Of a stretch of DNA of 64,000 nt, positions 23,765 to 34,392 are shown piece after piece; position 1 is the stretch's first letter, and each line of letters starts with the position of its first letter. The translations under genes and the position numbers were made by a program. The notes beneath the pieces are model-generated. The model made no database searches, was not told the DNA's origin, and worked only from the letters and a program-made list of their open reading frames with translations. Origin of the DNA: Anthoceros angustus (lineage: Eukaryota; Streptophyta; Anthocerotopsida; Anthocerotales; Anthocerotaceae); contig VJWM01000203.1 in NCBI GenBank assembly GCA_010909165.1, positions 281,471-345,470 of the forward strand, in the 5' to 3' direction.

Positions 23765-24330
23765 CCGTTCTAGGGGTGATGCTTTGTGGTCCCAATGACT
23801 CGTAATGCCACCGGTACTAGGGGTGGTGCTTATTGGTCTAAATGGAACAGCCACTAAGGGGTGGTCCTCTGTGGTCAAAATCCCAATGACTCCTAATGCC
23901 ACCGGTACTAGGGGTGGTGCTTTGTGGTCTAAATGGCTGTTAATTGCCGCTAAGGGGTGGTGCTTATTGGTCTAAATGGTGGCTGTTCATTGTCGCTAAC
24001 TTGGGGTGGTCCTTTCTAGTCAAAATGGTTGTTAAATGGACTTACATTTATAAGAACACCACCAAGGGGTGGTCCCTTGTGGTCGAAATGGTTGTTAAAT
24101 GAACTCACATTTATAAGAACACCACTGTCAAGCATCATGCGTTTAGATCAAGGGACACACATTTATATTTAGATCAATGGACACACATTTATAAGAACAC
24201 CACTCTCAAGCATCATGCATTTAATTTAGGCATTCATAAAGAATACCGCTGTGAAGCATGCTGCATTTACTTTAGGCACTTACAAAGAACACCATTGTGA
24301 GGCATCCTGCATTTAAATCAATACTTAGAT
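23765..24330. repeat. Minisatellites around CCACCGGTACTAGGGGTGGTGC and AAGAACACCACT..AAGCATCATGC
   Basis: Two adjacent repeat families occur. In 23,765-24,090, the 'GGGGTGGT(G)CTT.TGGTC.AAATGG' phrase occurs about eight times. In 24,090-24,320, the 'CATTTATAAGAACACCACT.TCAAGCATCATGC' phrase occurs about four times. No gene is seen. Confidence 0.8.
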
Positions 24331-24875
24331 GGAGTGCCTAGAAGGAGTGGATGCCTTTGGTGCAAGTAGCTTAAAATTTCGTCTAAGTGAACTTTAATAG
24401 ATTTCTTCTTCTTTTAGGGGTTTATACCAAGTACTTTTTGTGCCATTGGTATGCACTAGGTACTTTTTGTTAGGTGACTCAGTAGCAGAGCACGTTCAAG
24501 AGCACAATGGCGGAGCGCGATGGTGGAGCGCACGTGTGAAGGGGCAGAGGTGGCGGGGTGGTTGGTGAGGCTAACCGCGAGGTGTGCAGGAGCCTGTTTG
24601 AGCAGCCACAGCTGAGGAGCATGCGATGCTCACCCTCGGCGGCGTTTGGTGGAGCTGCCGCAGCCAGGCACTGCTGTAAGGGGCTGCCTTGCCTTGCCCT
24701 GCCCCGAAGGCCCTGTACTTGGTGGGGCACACGGCCCCTATGGCCTTGGCCCTAGGCGGGTGGGAAGCACAGGTCTGTCCCAAGCTCCGAGCTCATCGGG
24801 GCGCGAGAGTCTTGCCGAGTTCCGTGGGGCGCGGCTTCGGGGGTTGGCGAGCCTTCGACGTCCCGGAGACCATGG

Positions 24876-25030
24876 TGGGAAGCTCTCAAAGTTAAGAAAT
24901 ATAGCGAGATGCAAGCAAGCCACCACCCGGCAGCAGCTCTCAAAGTTAAGAAATATAGCGAGACGTAAGCAAGCCACCACCCGGCAGCACCTCTCAAAGT
25001 TAAGAATTATAGCGAGACGTAAGCAAGCCA
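24876..25030. repeat. 54-bp minisatellite, three copies (unit A)
   Basis: CTCTCAAAGTTAAGAAATAT and AGCGAGATGCAAGCAAGCCACC, then ACCCGGCAGCA, occur three times. The counterpart in unit B is at 32,107-32,255 and has shortened linkers. Confidence 0.85.
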
Positions 25031-25032
25031 CC

Positions 25033-25185
25033 AATTCATTCCGCTCGCCCTTGAAACGTATGGAGCATTCGCTAAGAACTTCGATACATTTCTCAAGTCT
25101 TGCGCTAAGGCTTATCATGCGCGCAAGCATGGTGCGGAGCTGTCCCTTTCCTACTTCACGGCATTCTTCAGACAGCAGGTCTCAA
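25033..25185 (+). pseudogene. Possible reverse-transcriptase C-terminal tail (retroelement relic)
   Basis: One frame reads IPLALETYGAFAKNFDTFLK, then SCAKAYHARKHG and FTAFFRQQV. This cadence ('PLA.ET.G......FL..CA......Y..RR.S') resembles the end of the coding region in some plant non-LTR or reverse-transcriptase-like elements. The copy in unit B (32,258-32,390) has lost several short pieces and is not open. No catalytic YxDD is present, so the assignment is tentative. Confidence 0.35.
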
Positions 25186-25817
25186 TTGTTCATACCAGAT
25201 ATTTTTTGCTTCTTGTGCCACTCGTGTACACACGTAGTTTATTTCTAGTATTACTTGTCTTTGACTTGGTTAGTGCTGCAATGTTGCGGCAGGTTCAAGT
25301 GCGTCACCTACGCCGAATCAAACCCCCTCTAATGCACACGCCACCGGAGTAACCAAGCCCTTCATGGAATCCACCTCCTCTACGCCCATGCTGCAAGACT
25401 TAGTATCCACTTGCCACCCTCGTGCGGTGGCACTCCTCGGCATCAACATTGGTAGTTCTATTTAACTTACTTACATTACATAGTATTTCTCATAACATTG
25501 CTCTTCTAAATATATACAAGCGTCACCCAGCTCTGTATCCTTACCTTCTTGAAAGCTAAAATATCAAGAAGTGAAGTTTTCAGTCGAATATTGAATATTT
25601 TATACTTGCTTATTTTAGAGAGCCTAAAGGGTGTGACAGCACCGGAGATATACAAGACCCCAAGAGGCCTTCACAACACGGCCCATTACGGGTCATACAA
25701 CAAAGAATACAGTAGATCGCCAAGCACCTTTCGTGTAACATGGATTTTCACATTAGTAATATCCTGCCATCGATGATCCGTTGATAGACTCGTCTTTCCG
25801 ACAGCGGTCCCTGAACG

Positions 25818-27215
25818 ATGGCCACAGTATGGCAGCCGGACCCGCTGTCCAGCCAACAAATTGGTGTGTGTCCAGGGATTCTACTACGAGCTCCTGCTCA
25901 TCTCAATTTGGGGACTGAACACCTGGCAAGCAAAGCCTGCAGGTGCAGCAATGTAAGTAGCCCAGTACTTCCACTTTCGAGGAATTGTGTGCGTGGGGAC
26001 GGGTTTTCCAGCGATGGTCGTTGCCAGGAGCAGGAGGATTTGTGGCAACAATTTTTTCTGGATCCCACCATGTGGTGGGACAACAGACGAGATAAGAAGA
26101 GCTCCCGTTCGCCTGACTTCCGGCGGAAGGTGTCCCGTGAGGTCCTGTGGTTAAACAAGTTCAAGCCAGCTTGGGTTGACGAGCAGCTCGTTTCCTTGGA
26201 TATGCAGATAGGTCACGATGCCTCTCCTTGCAATTCGAGCTCTGTGGATAATCCACATGACGGATGCATACTTGGGGAACCATATCTTGCGCATGTATGC
26301 AGGTGGAGGTAGTCTTCAGGAGGCCAGACGAGAGAAGAAGGGCTCCCGTTCGCCTGACTTCTGGCGGAAGGGGTCCGGCGAGGTCCTGTGGTTAAACGAC
26401 ATGTTTAAGCCAGCTTGGGTTGATGAGCAGCTGGTTTCCTTGGATATGCAGATGGGTCATGGTGCCTCGCCTTCCAAGTCGAGCTCTTGGGATAAGCCTG
26501 AACCTGGCAGGCGTGCAGGATCGGGGACGGCGTCATAACGGCTGGAACCGTGAGCATGTTATGTCAGCAGGGAAGCTTTCTGAGGCCGTTGGAGCTCTGG
26601 AGTCTCTGGTGCAGACAGACTCTGCCATTTCTCAGTCTCTGTTTTACACTGTGCTGAAACTGTGTACAGCTAAGAAGGATTTGGTTGTGGGCGACGAGTT
26701 CATGATCTCACTGTCAAACTTGGGTATAATACGAATGCATACTTGGGGAACCATATTTACGCCTGTATGCATGCGGAGGTAGGCTAGAGGAGGCGATGGA
26801 TGTGTTCACCAGGGTGAGGAAACCAGATGTCTTCATGTGGTCTTCCATAATCTCCGCTTACGCTAAGCATGGGAAGCCTAATGAGGCCGTCCAGCTATAC
26901 CATGAGATGCGTAGGTCAGGAGTGAAGGCGGATGCTCACGTCTTTGTAGCTGCCCTTCAGGCTTGTGCATTGGTCTCCGACTTGGAATCTGGCAGAAAAG
27001 TGCACTGTGATGTGGTGCAGAGTGGCATTCCTACTAACTTGTTTGTTGGCAACTGCCTGGTGGACATGTATGCAAAATGTGGCGAACTGAAACCCGCACG
27101 CCAGGTTTTGACACCATGGCCGAAAAGGATGTGGTGACATGGAATGCCCTGTTAACTGGGTATGCAAAATGTGGTGAACTGAAACATGCACGTCAGGTTT
27201 TGACAGCATTCCGGC
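25818..27215 (+). pseudogene. PDF-motif (OSB-type) / PPR fusion gene, copy A
   Basis: From the ATG at 25,818 the frame reaches DLWQQFFLDPTMWWDNRRDK, then SSRSPDFRRK and EVLWLNKFKPAWVDEQL. This is the ~50-residue PDF motif of organellar single-stranded-DNA-binding (OSB) proteins. A PPR scrap (AYLGNHILRMYAGGGSLQEA) and a second, partial PDF motif (GSRSPDFWRK..EVLWLND) follow. After these come about three PPR motifs of PLS type ([42 protein letters not shown]). The gene ends at 27,215 by running into antisense ROCO sequence, so no E or DYW domain is present. It is frameshifted at 26,693, 26,754, 27,106 and 27,196, mostly in homopolymers that are longer in copy B. PPR proteins act in mitochondria or plastids; a targeting peptide is not obvious. 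Confidence 0.8.
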
Positions 27216-28061
27216 CAGGGCGTCTGCCAGGCCTGCCTCCCCATCCTTCGAGATAAGGAACGTAAGGTCTGTGACGCCAGAGATGGAGGCATTCTCATCC
27301 TCATCCGCGCGGGTGAAAGCAAGTTTGAGCACAGTGCCCATGGGCCTGAGGCCGCCGGGAATGGGATCCTCTGTGCAACGCCATCATCCAACTCCAGTAC
27401 CTGGAGCGTGGCACAGAGCGGAAGAGCATTTGCAATACACTGGGCTCCCGCCACATCCATGCCGATGTCTTTCAGTGACAGATCCTTGAGACGGGGAGCC
27501 GTGGCCAGAATGCGGGCCAGGTGTTGTGCCCTTCAGCACCTCCCACCTTGTTCCATCGTAAGTTCAACTTCTCCAGGACAGAATCCTTGTTGACGCCTTT
27601 GGCCAAGGCACCCAGTCCGGCGGCATCAAGCCCAACCGACAGTGCTGAAAGCACTTCTAGGCTGCGACTGGATGCAACAAGCTGGCCCAGAGCCTCGCAA
27701 GCCGCCTGCCTTTCAAAACATCGACAGGAATCCACATCCAGATATTTCAGGGAAGGGTTGGACGCCAGGCCCCCAACAGAGCCGACACTTCATCCTCCTG
27801 ATCCAAGCCGATTTGCCACTTTCCCAAAATAGTTATGAAGGAGCCGAGACTGCGGCAGTTGGCAATGGCTGTCAACACCGCTTGCGCACTCGCCAGTGCC
27901 TTCCCTCATCACCACGGATTCGCCCACTGAAGTAGCCGCCATACTCTTCTTCAATATGCAGGCTGGGTATTTAGGACACGGCATTCCGGCCCAGATCTAC
28001 CAGCAGCTGCTGCAGCTTAACCGGCAGCGCGCCAATCCTCCGCCTCCTGCTCTTCCGCCAT
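27205..28061 (-). pseudogene. ROCO gene, LRR half only, copy A
   Basis: The minus strand begins MAEEQEAEDWRALPVKLQQL at 28,061 and continues through RVRKRVLTAIANCRSLG into ribonuclease-inhibitor-like leucine-rich repeats (LEVLSALSVGLDAAGLGALA, LEKLNLRWNKVGGAEG, LKDLSLKDIGMDVAGAQ). It stops at DALAGML, where the PPR gene of the opposite strand abuts. Roc and COR domains are missing. C-run shortenings (for example at 27,366, 27,519, 27,772 and 27,877) break the frame relative to copy B. Confidence 0.78.
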
Positions 28062-28145
28062 GCTCTGCTCTGCTATGCGAAGTGCAGGACCGTGCGTTGT
28101 GCTCTGTTTCCGTCATGGGACTTGGTACTGAACAACTTGTACCAT

Positions 28146-28345
28146 GGTAAAGTATGTACTTCATTAGGTTCAGGACACGGCATCACCTAGCACCTGATTT
28201 GCTGCCTTGAGTCGAGGTGACGACTGTCCTTTTCCTGACTTGGTCCATCCCTTTGCCTGCAGGGATTCCAGGAACTGAACAGAGACTGGATGGAGGAAGT
28301 CCGGTGCGAAGCCAGTCGAACCAGGCAACAAGAGATGCATGCATG
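28146..28345 (+). other. Intron-like module with a shared downstream exon (one of four copies)
   Basis: GGTAAAGTATGTACTTCATTA looks like a 5' splice site and TTTGCCTGCAG|GGATTCCAGG like a 3' splice site, followed by AGGAACTGAACAGAGACTGG. The ~130-bp module recurs at 31,374-31,560, 35,331-35,495 and 38,537-38,705. I do not recognise the encoded peptide (FQELNRDWMEEVRCEAS). It is conserved splice-site-like structure without an assignable gene. Confidence 0.4.
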
Positions 28346-28578
28346 GCCTTTTCATCCAGAAAGGGGTGTACAATGCGTCTACCTGGGCACCTCTTCAAAC
28401 AGTAGGCAACTACACACACTGAGCATTTGCAATGAAGAAAACATCTGCAAGATGAGGCTTGGTTATACTATCTTGAGAAAGAAGGTGCAGAATCGAACCT
28501 GTTTCTCAACAACGTTCACAGCAGAAGTTTCTGTTGAAATGCCTCTTAGCAACCTCGATACACCAGCAGGCAATGACT

Positions 28579-30170
28579 CTACCACCCCAAAATTGAACCA
28601 CTGTCACCTTGGTCAGCTGCAAGGCCCTCCACCGCATCTCCTAATGGAGGACTTTGATCCTCCAAGTTCAGTAGCCCAGGCAGCAAATTCTTGGTACTTA
28701 AAGCACCTGTAGTTGCATGCCCTGCATTCCGTGTACTATGCTCCAGGCTCTCCACCTCTGGGCGGATTGACTCCCAGCCTGCCTCTCTGCGGCTTACCCC
28801 TTCATTGCAAGAGTCAGTTAAAATCGCCTGCTTTGGTTGCTGCCCCGGAGCTACAGCATCTCCTCTATTATCTTGAAGTGTCCCTTTGACTCCAGAATGA
28901 TCACCAATACAGCGATCTTGGCAAGCTCCACCGTCACCAGATAGCAAGGGCCATCGCGGACGAAGCAGTTCCCCGATTTCAACCGGCGATGGGACATTCA
29001 CAAGTCTTCACAATCCTCTAAGCTGGTGCAGTTTGGGTTCCCGGTTGGTCTGGGCCCTGTTGTTTCAGAGTCTGGTATTCCTACAGTCCCTTGAGTAAAA
29101 GAGGGACTGACATCACCCTCACCTGGAGTTGATTGGCACTGGCCCTCGCTACCTGTTTCAAAGCCTTTGGTCAGTGGTCGGGCATGATTCTTCTTGTATC
29201 GATGATGGAGCAAGAGATTTTGACTTAAAGCTCTGCTGACAAATTTCACATGCAAATGCCTGCATGTGATCAAACTCTATGATATGTAACCGCAGCTTCC
29301 GCTCAGTTAGACACTCAGCCCCACAGACGGGGCAGCTGCAACATATCTTTGTCACGTCAACATCTCTGCTAACACCAGCAGCATAATGCTCCTGGACAAG
29401 CAACTTGTCGCCCGTCACTTTCACCAGATCTATTTGAGGCAGCCTTACCAGCCAAAAATCCATGCTGTGATGCACATTCTGTGTGCACCGACCTCAGACC
29501 CAACACCAGACGCAGAAGAGACATGCTTAAGGCACCCATCAGTCTCAATGGAAGGGTCTTCTTTCACTTTCCCCAAAGTGTCACGCTCCTTCTGGATCGC
29601 CAGTAAGCGTGCTTCATCCAGGGTCGGGAACCAAAACCCCAATGCCGGCAGTCGCATGTAGTCCAGCCTTGGCCAGGAAGAGCAATAGCTTTGCTCCATG
29701 GATTGCTAAGGGCCTGATCCACCTCCACTTCGCATCCTCCATTGATTTTTTTGTGGTGTGGAGTGAAGCCCAGCCTGTACATATATAGAGTTTGGACTTC
29801 TCATTCCAACTGTCTTTCTCCAGGCAGTTCACCGATGCCTGCAGAATCGTGCATGGGTGAAGGAAGGGTTGAAGCAGTCTAATCGTATGGGTGCAGAAAG
29901 GGTAGAAGCAGTCTATTCGTGTGGGTGAAGCAAGTGAGCCTTCCAGGAAAGGACGAATTCGGGCTACATGTTGCCTGAATTCCGTACACATTTCCTCACC
30001 ACCACGACTGATGTCCAGTTTAGATCCTATGCCATGCGAAGACGAAGAGCATCCGTACAGAGAGCACAGTTCCTATTCGATCCCAGACACAGGCTGAAGC
30101 GTGCCAGTTCCCACTGCCTCCGGATCCAGGAAGCCCGACCCCTTGTCCACAAGCTCCCAAAGCTGATCCC
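28579..30170 (-). pseudogene. ROCO C-terminal piece followed by C2H2 zinc-finger protein, copy A
   Basis: The minus strand reads, from 30,170: GDQLWELVDKGSGFLDPEAV; later EDAKWRWIRPLAIHGAKLLL and FLAKAGLHATAGIGV, which is the conserved ROCO tail also present at 41.3 and 49.9 kb; then a linker. Two C2H2 fingers follow (CPVCGAECLTERKLRLHII..H and ACEICQQSFKSKSL...H..H, about 29,184-29,335). A ~200-residue Gly/Ser/Glu-rich tail extends to 28,579. The second finger is frameshifted in this copy by a 2-nt loss (GAGCAAGAGATTTT versus GAGCAAGAGAGATTTT in copy B). Several shifts separate the blocks, so a true ROCO-zinc-finger fusion is inferred rather than shown. Confidence 0.6.
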
Positions 30171-30199
30171 CACATGGACAACTGCCATCAATTGTGTAG

Positions 30200-31373
30200 C
30201 CTAAATATTTCTTGTCGGTTCATGAATTTTCGTTACAGCCGAGGGGAGCGTTGAGCATCCACTCACTCTGAAGTGAGGTGGAGAACTTGTCAATGAAGGT
30301 AGTAAAGTGACAAACCTGCAAAACCTCGGAGTCCAATCAACCTTCCAGCGCTTGGCAGGAAGTACAGTGCAGTCCTTTGCAGTTATTCAATTCGCATTCA
30401 AACATCCTGCAACATTGCAACACCGACAATGTTGCAGCAACGAAATCCATTCATGAGAAAGAATGCAGTTATGCCCTTACCATGCAACCACCAGCACGTG
30501 CAAGCCTGCTGTACTTCAGTCACGAATTCTTGCCAAACGTCTCATATCCAGGCAAAGATAGCCGCATGTGCTAGAAATCCTGAAAAGAACGGGTAGTAGA
30601 ATGTCGGTTGCTGGATCAGCAACGTCCCAAATTTGCTGGATTATGCAGCCGTCGGAGAGATTGGCCATGGACATGGCTAGAGTCATCAAGTCAAGTCTTC
30701 TACCGCTCAACTACAGTCCTCAACCTGGTTTCAGCTTCGAGCTTTGTAGGCTGCCGCACTTAGCACAATGGATGTAAAGCTTCGAGAGTCTGAGTTAGGG
30801 ACCCCAGGAGCAAGCACCACTTTCGGATTTTGACTTGCCTGACCAGCAGAGTGGAGTTGGGTGTGAGGCGGCGGACTCAGATGACACCGAGCCTTCGTTG
30901 CACAAAAACTCTGCACCCGAAGGGCGTGTGAACTTCGAGACTCTGCACTCACAGCTCACAAGTCACTGAATGACGAAGAGGTATGATTCCCAGCTAGGGC
31001 AGAGCTGGGAGGATCTTCCAGTCTCATCAGCATGCATGAATGGCCAGTAACGACATCGTGCCCTGCTCCCTGCATTGTTACCTGCTTGCAAGCTGCAGGG
31101 AATGGTGGATTCTGCATGAGATGGTGAGGCATGCCAGTGTGGATTAGGGTGTTGCAGGTGGTTGCAGCCAGGTTGTCAAGGTTCCGATTCGGATTAGCAT
31201 ATGCTACCTTGGTGTGCACGTCTTGTGAGCAACTGCACCGCATCGGCTTGCTCCTCACCTGGCTGCAACAGGCGGGGTGAGGATGATGACGTCTACCACT
31301 GCGTAGATGCGAAGCGAAAGATGGTCCTTCAGTCCACAGCTTCTCCGAAGTGGAAACCAAGCTTCTTAGGGTA
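30200..31373. other. No recognised gene
   Basis: A small hairpin-forming phrase (TGCAACATTG..CAATGTTGCA, ~30,411-30,440) is visible. The minus-strand frame at 30,956-31,414 has no domain. A distant echo of 31,040-31,075 (GACATCGTGCCCTGC) occurs inverted at ~40,745. Confidence 0.4.
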
Positions 31374-31620
31374 AGGTATGCACTTAAGTCATTAGGTTTA
31401 GGACACGGCATCACCTAGCACCTAATTTGCTGCCTTGAGTCGAGGAGACGACTCTCCTTTTCCTGACTTGGTCCATCCCTTTGCCTGCAGGGATTCCAGG
31501 AACAGAACAGAGAATGGATGGAAGTCCGGTGCGAAGCCAGTCTTATCCCGTTCGGGCGTGGACGTTTCCACGCGTTCGCCACAGAGACCACCTTTACATC
31601 GCTGAGCAGCACAGTGTAGC

Positions 31621-31790
31621 ATGGCGGACGAGGCCAAGGACTGGCGCGCGCTGCCGGCTCGGCGGCGGCGGCTGCTGGACTGCCTGGCCCGGAATGATTT
31701 GGGCCGTCTACCCCGTCTTGAAGAGGATGAACGGTTTTGTGCGTGTTGCTGTCTTCCTACACACAAGGCTGCCACATTTTCACATTAGTA
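31621..31790 (+). pseudogene. ROCO-like N-terminal scrap, copy A
   Basis: ATG at 31,621 opens MADEAKDWRALPARRRRLLD, then CLARNDLGRLP. It parallels the ROCO start MAEEHEAEDWRALPVKLQQL at 45,286, so it is probably the first exon of a diverged ROCO paralogue. It loses similarity within 30 codons. The counterpart is at 38,786 in unit B. Confidence 0.5.
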
Positions 31791-33005
31791 ATATCCTGCC
31801 ATCTCATGACACGTACAGCTGCTGATCCTAATTCTGCAGTCAGAGGAAGCTCACGACATCACTAGAACATTCACAAACCAAAAATCTATCCTACCCAGCC
31901 AGAAGTGGATACATCAGGGATCAGTTTCAGGGCTGGACCCTGTAAACTGGAGTAGACAGGCCTTGGCGGGGCACACGGCCCCTATGGCCTTGGCCCTAGG
32001 CGGGTGGGAAGCAGTGCATCCCAAGCTCGAGGTCATCGGCGCGAGTCTTGCCGAGTTCGTGGCGCGGCTTGGGGGTTGGCGAGCCTTGACGTCCCGAGAC
32101 CATGGTGGGAAGCTCTCAAAGTTAAGAAATATAGCGAGATGCAAGCAAGCCACCACCCGTGACTCTCAAAGTTAAGAAATATAGCGAGACGAGCAAGCCA
32201 CCACCCGCTGACACCTCTCAAAGTTAAGAAATATAGCGAGATGCAAGCAAGCCACCAATTCATTCCGCTAGCCCTTGAACGTATGGAGCATTGCTAAGAA
32301 CTTGATACATTTCTCAAGTCTTGCTAAGGCTTATCATGCGCGCATGTACGGGCTGTCCTTTTCCACTTCACGGCATTCTTGATGCAGTCTCAATTGTTCA
32401 TACCGGATATTTTTGCTTCTTGTGCCACTGCACACGTAGTTTATTTCTAGTATTACTTGTCTTTGACTTGGTTAGTGCTGCAATGTGCGGGTTCAAGTCG
32501 CTCACCTAAGATCAAACCCCTCTAATGCACACGCCACCAGAGTAACCAAGCCCTTCATGGAATCCACCCTCCTGGGCCGCCAATGCCGCAAAGACTCAAG
32601 ATCCACATGCCACCATGTATGGGTGGCACCCCCGATCAACATTGGTAGTTCCATTTAACTTACTTACATTATATAGTATTTCTCATAACATTGCTCTTCT
32701 AAATATATACAAGCGTCACCCAGCTCTGTATCCTTACCTTCTTGAAAGCTAAAATATCAAGAAGTCAAGTTTTCAGTCGAATATTGAATATTTTATACTT
32801 GCTTATTTTAGAGAGCCTAAAGGTGTGACAGCACCGGAGATATACAAGACCCCAAGAGGCCTTCACAACACGGCCCATTACGGGTCATACAACAAAGAAT
32901 ACAGTAGATCGCCAAGCACCTTTCGTGTAACATTTTCACATTAGTAATATCCTGCCATCGATGATCCGTTGATAGACTCGTCTTTCCGACAGCGGTCCCT
33001 GAACG

Positions 33006-34392
33006 ATGGCCACAGTGGCAGCCGGACCCGCTGTCCAGCCAACAAATTGGTGTGTCCAGGGATTCTACTACGAGCTCCTGCTCATCTCAATTTGGGGACT
33101 GAACACCTGGCAAGCAAAGCCTGCAGGTGCAGCAATGTGTAGCCCAGCACTTCCACTTTCGAGGAAATGTGCGTGGGGACGGGTTTTCCAGCGATGGTCG
33201 TTGCCAGGAGCAGGAGGATTTGTGGCAACAATTTTTTCTGGATCCCACCATGTGGTGGGATAACAGACGAAGAAGAGCTCCCGTTCGCCTGACTTCCGGC
33301 GGAAGGTGTCCCGTGAGGTCCTGTGGTTAAACAAGTTCAAGCCAGCTTGGGTTGACGAGCAGCTCGTTTCCTTGGATATGCAGATAGGTCACGATGCCTC
33401 TCCTTGCAATTCGAGCTCTGTGGATAATCCACATGACGGATGCATACTTGGGGAACCATATCTTGCGCATGTATGCAGGTGGAGGTAGTCTTCAGGAGGC
33501 CAGACGAGAAGAAGGGCTCCCGTTCGCCTGACTTCTGGCGGAAGGGGTCCGGCGAGGTCCTGTGGTTAAACGACATGTTTAAGCCAGCTTGGGTTGATGA
33601 GCAGCTGGTTTCCTTGGATATGCAGATGGGTCATGGTGCCTCGCCTTCCAAGTCGAGCTCTTGGGATAAGCCTGAACCTGGCAGGCGTGCAGGATCGGGG
33701 ACGGGCGTCATAACGGCTGGAACCGTGAGCATGTTATGTCAGCAGGGAAGCTTTCTGAGGCCGTTGGAGCTCTGAGTCTCTGGTGCAGACAGACTCTGCC
33801 ATTTCTCAGTCTCTGTTTTACACTGTGCTGAAACTGTGTACAGCTAAGAAGGATTTGGTTGTGGGGCGACGAGTTCATGATCTCACTGTCAAACTTGGGT
33901 ATAATACGAATGCATACTTGGGGAACCATATTTTACGCCTGTATGCATGCGGAGGTAGGCTAGAGGAGGCGATGGATGTGTTCACCAGGGTGAGGAACCA
34001 GATGTCTTCATGTGGTCTTCCATAATCTCCGCTTACGCTAAGCATGGGAAGCCTAATGAGGCCGTACAGCTATACCATGAGATGCGTAGGTCAGGAGTGA
34101 AGGCGGATGCTCACGTCTTTGTAGCTGCCCTTCAGGCTTGTGCATTGGCCTCCGACTTGGAATCTGGCAGAAAAGTGCACTGTGATGTGGTGCAAAGTGG
34201 CATTCCTACTAACTTGTTTGTTGGCAACTGCCTGGTGGACATGTATGCAAAATGTGGCGAACTGAAACCCGCACGCCAGGTTTTTGACACCATGGTCGAA
34301 AAGGATGTGGTGACATGGAATGCCCTGTTAACTGGGTATGCAAAATGTGGTGAACTGAAACATGCACGTCAAGTTTTTGACAGCATTCCGGC
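33006..34392 (+). pseudogene. PDF-motif (OSB-type) / PPR fusion gene, copy B
   Basis: Same architecture as copy A: first PDF motif at ~33,205-33,400 (LWQQFFLDPTMWWDN, EVLWLNKFKPAWVDEQL), an intervening PPR scrap (AYLGNHILRMYAGGGSLQEA), a partial second PDF motif (~33,505-33,640), then PPRs to 34,392 ending VVTWNALLTGYAKCGELKHA. Homopolymers that are short in A are full length here (33,863, 33,928, 34,278, 34,372). B has its own shifts at ~33,266 (between DNR and the SPDF block), 33,774 and 34,000. The last ~130 PPR codons are open and fuse in frame to antisense ROCO sequence as far as 35,116. The E/DYW region is lacking. Confidence 0.8.

Larger units (their letters stand above)
24718..31960. 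repeat. Tandem segmental duplication, unit A (~7.24 kb)
   Basis: Sequence from CTTGG.GGGGCACACGGCCC at 24,718 to CTGGAGTAGACAGG at 31,960 is repeated directly as 31,961-39,470. The whole gene order is duplicated: minisatellite, RT-like tail, PDF-PPR gene (+), ROCO LRR half (-), ROCO tail/zinc-finger (-), and MADEAKDWRALP start (+). Substitutions are rare and small indels common, so the duplication is recent or one copy's differences are technical. Confidence 0.92.

Noticed and set aside
17640-24330. Repeat arrays as a CRISPR-like array
   Set aside because: Units are contiguous minisatellites without unique spacers, in a eukaryotic genome.
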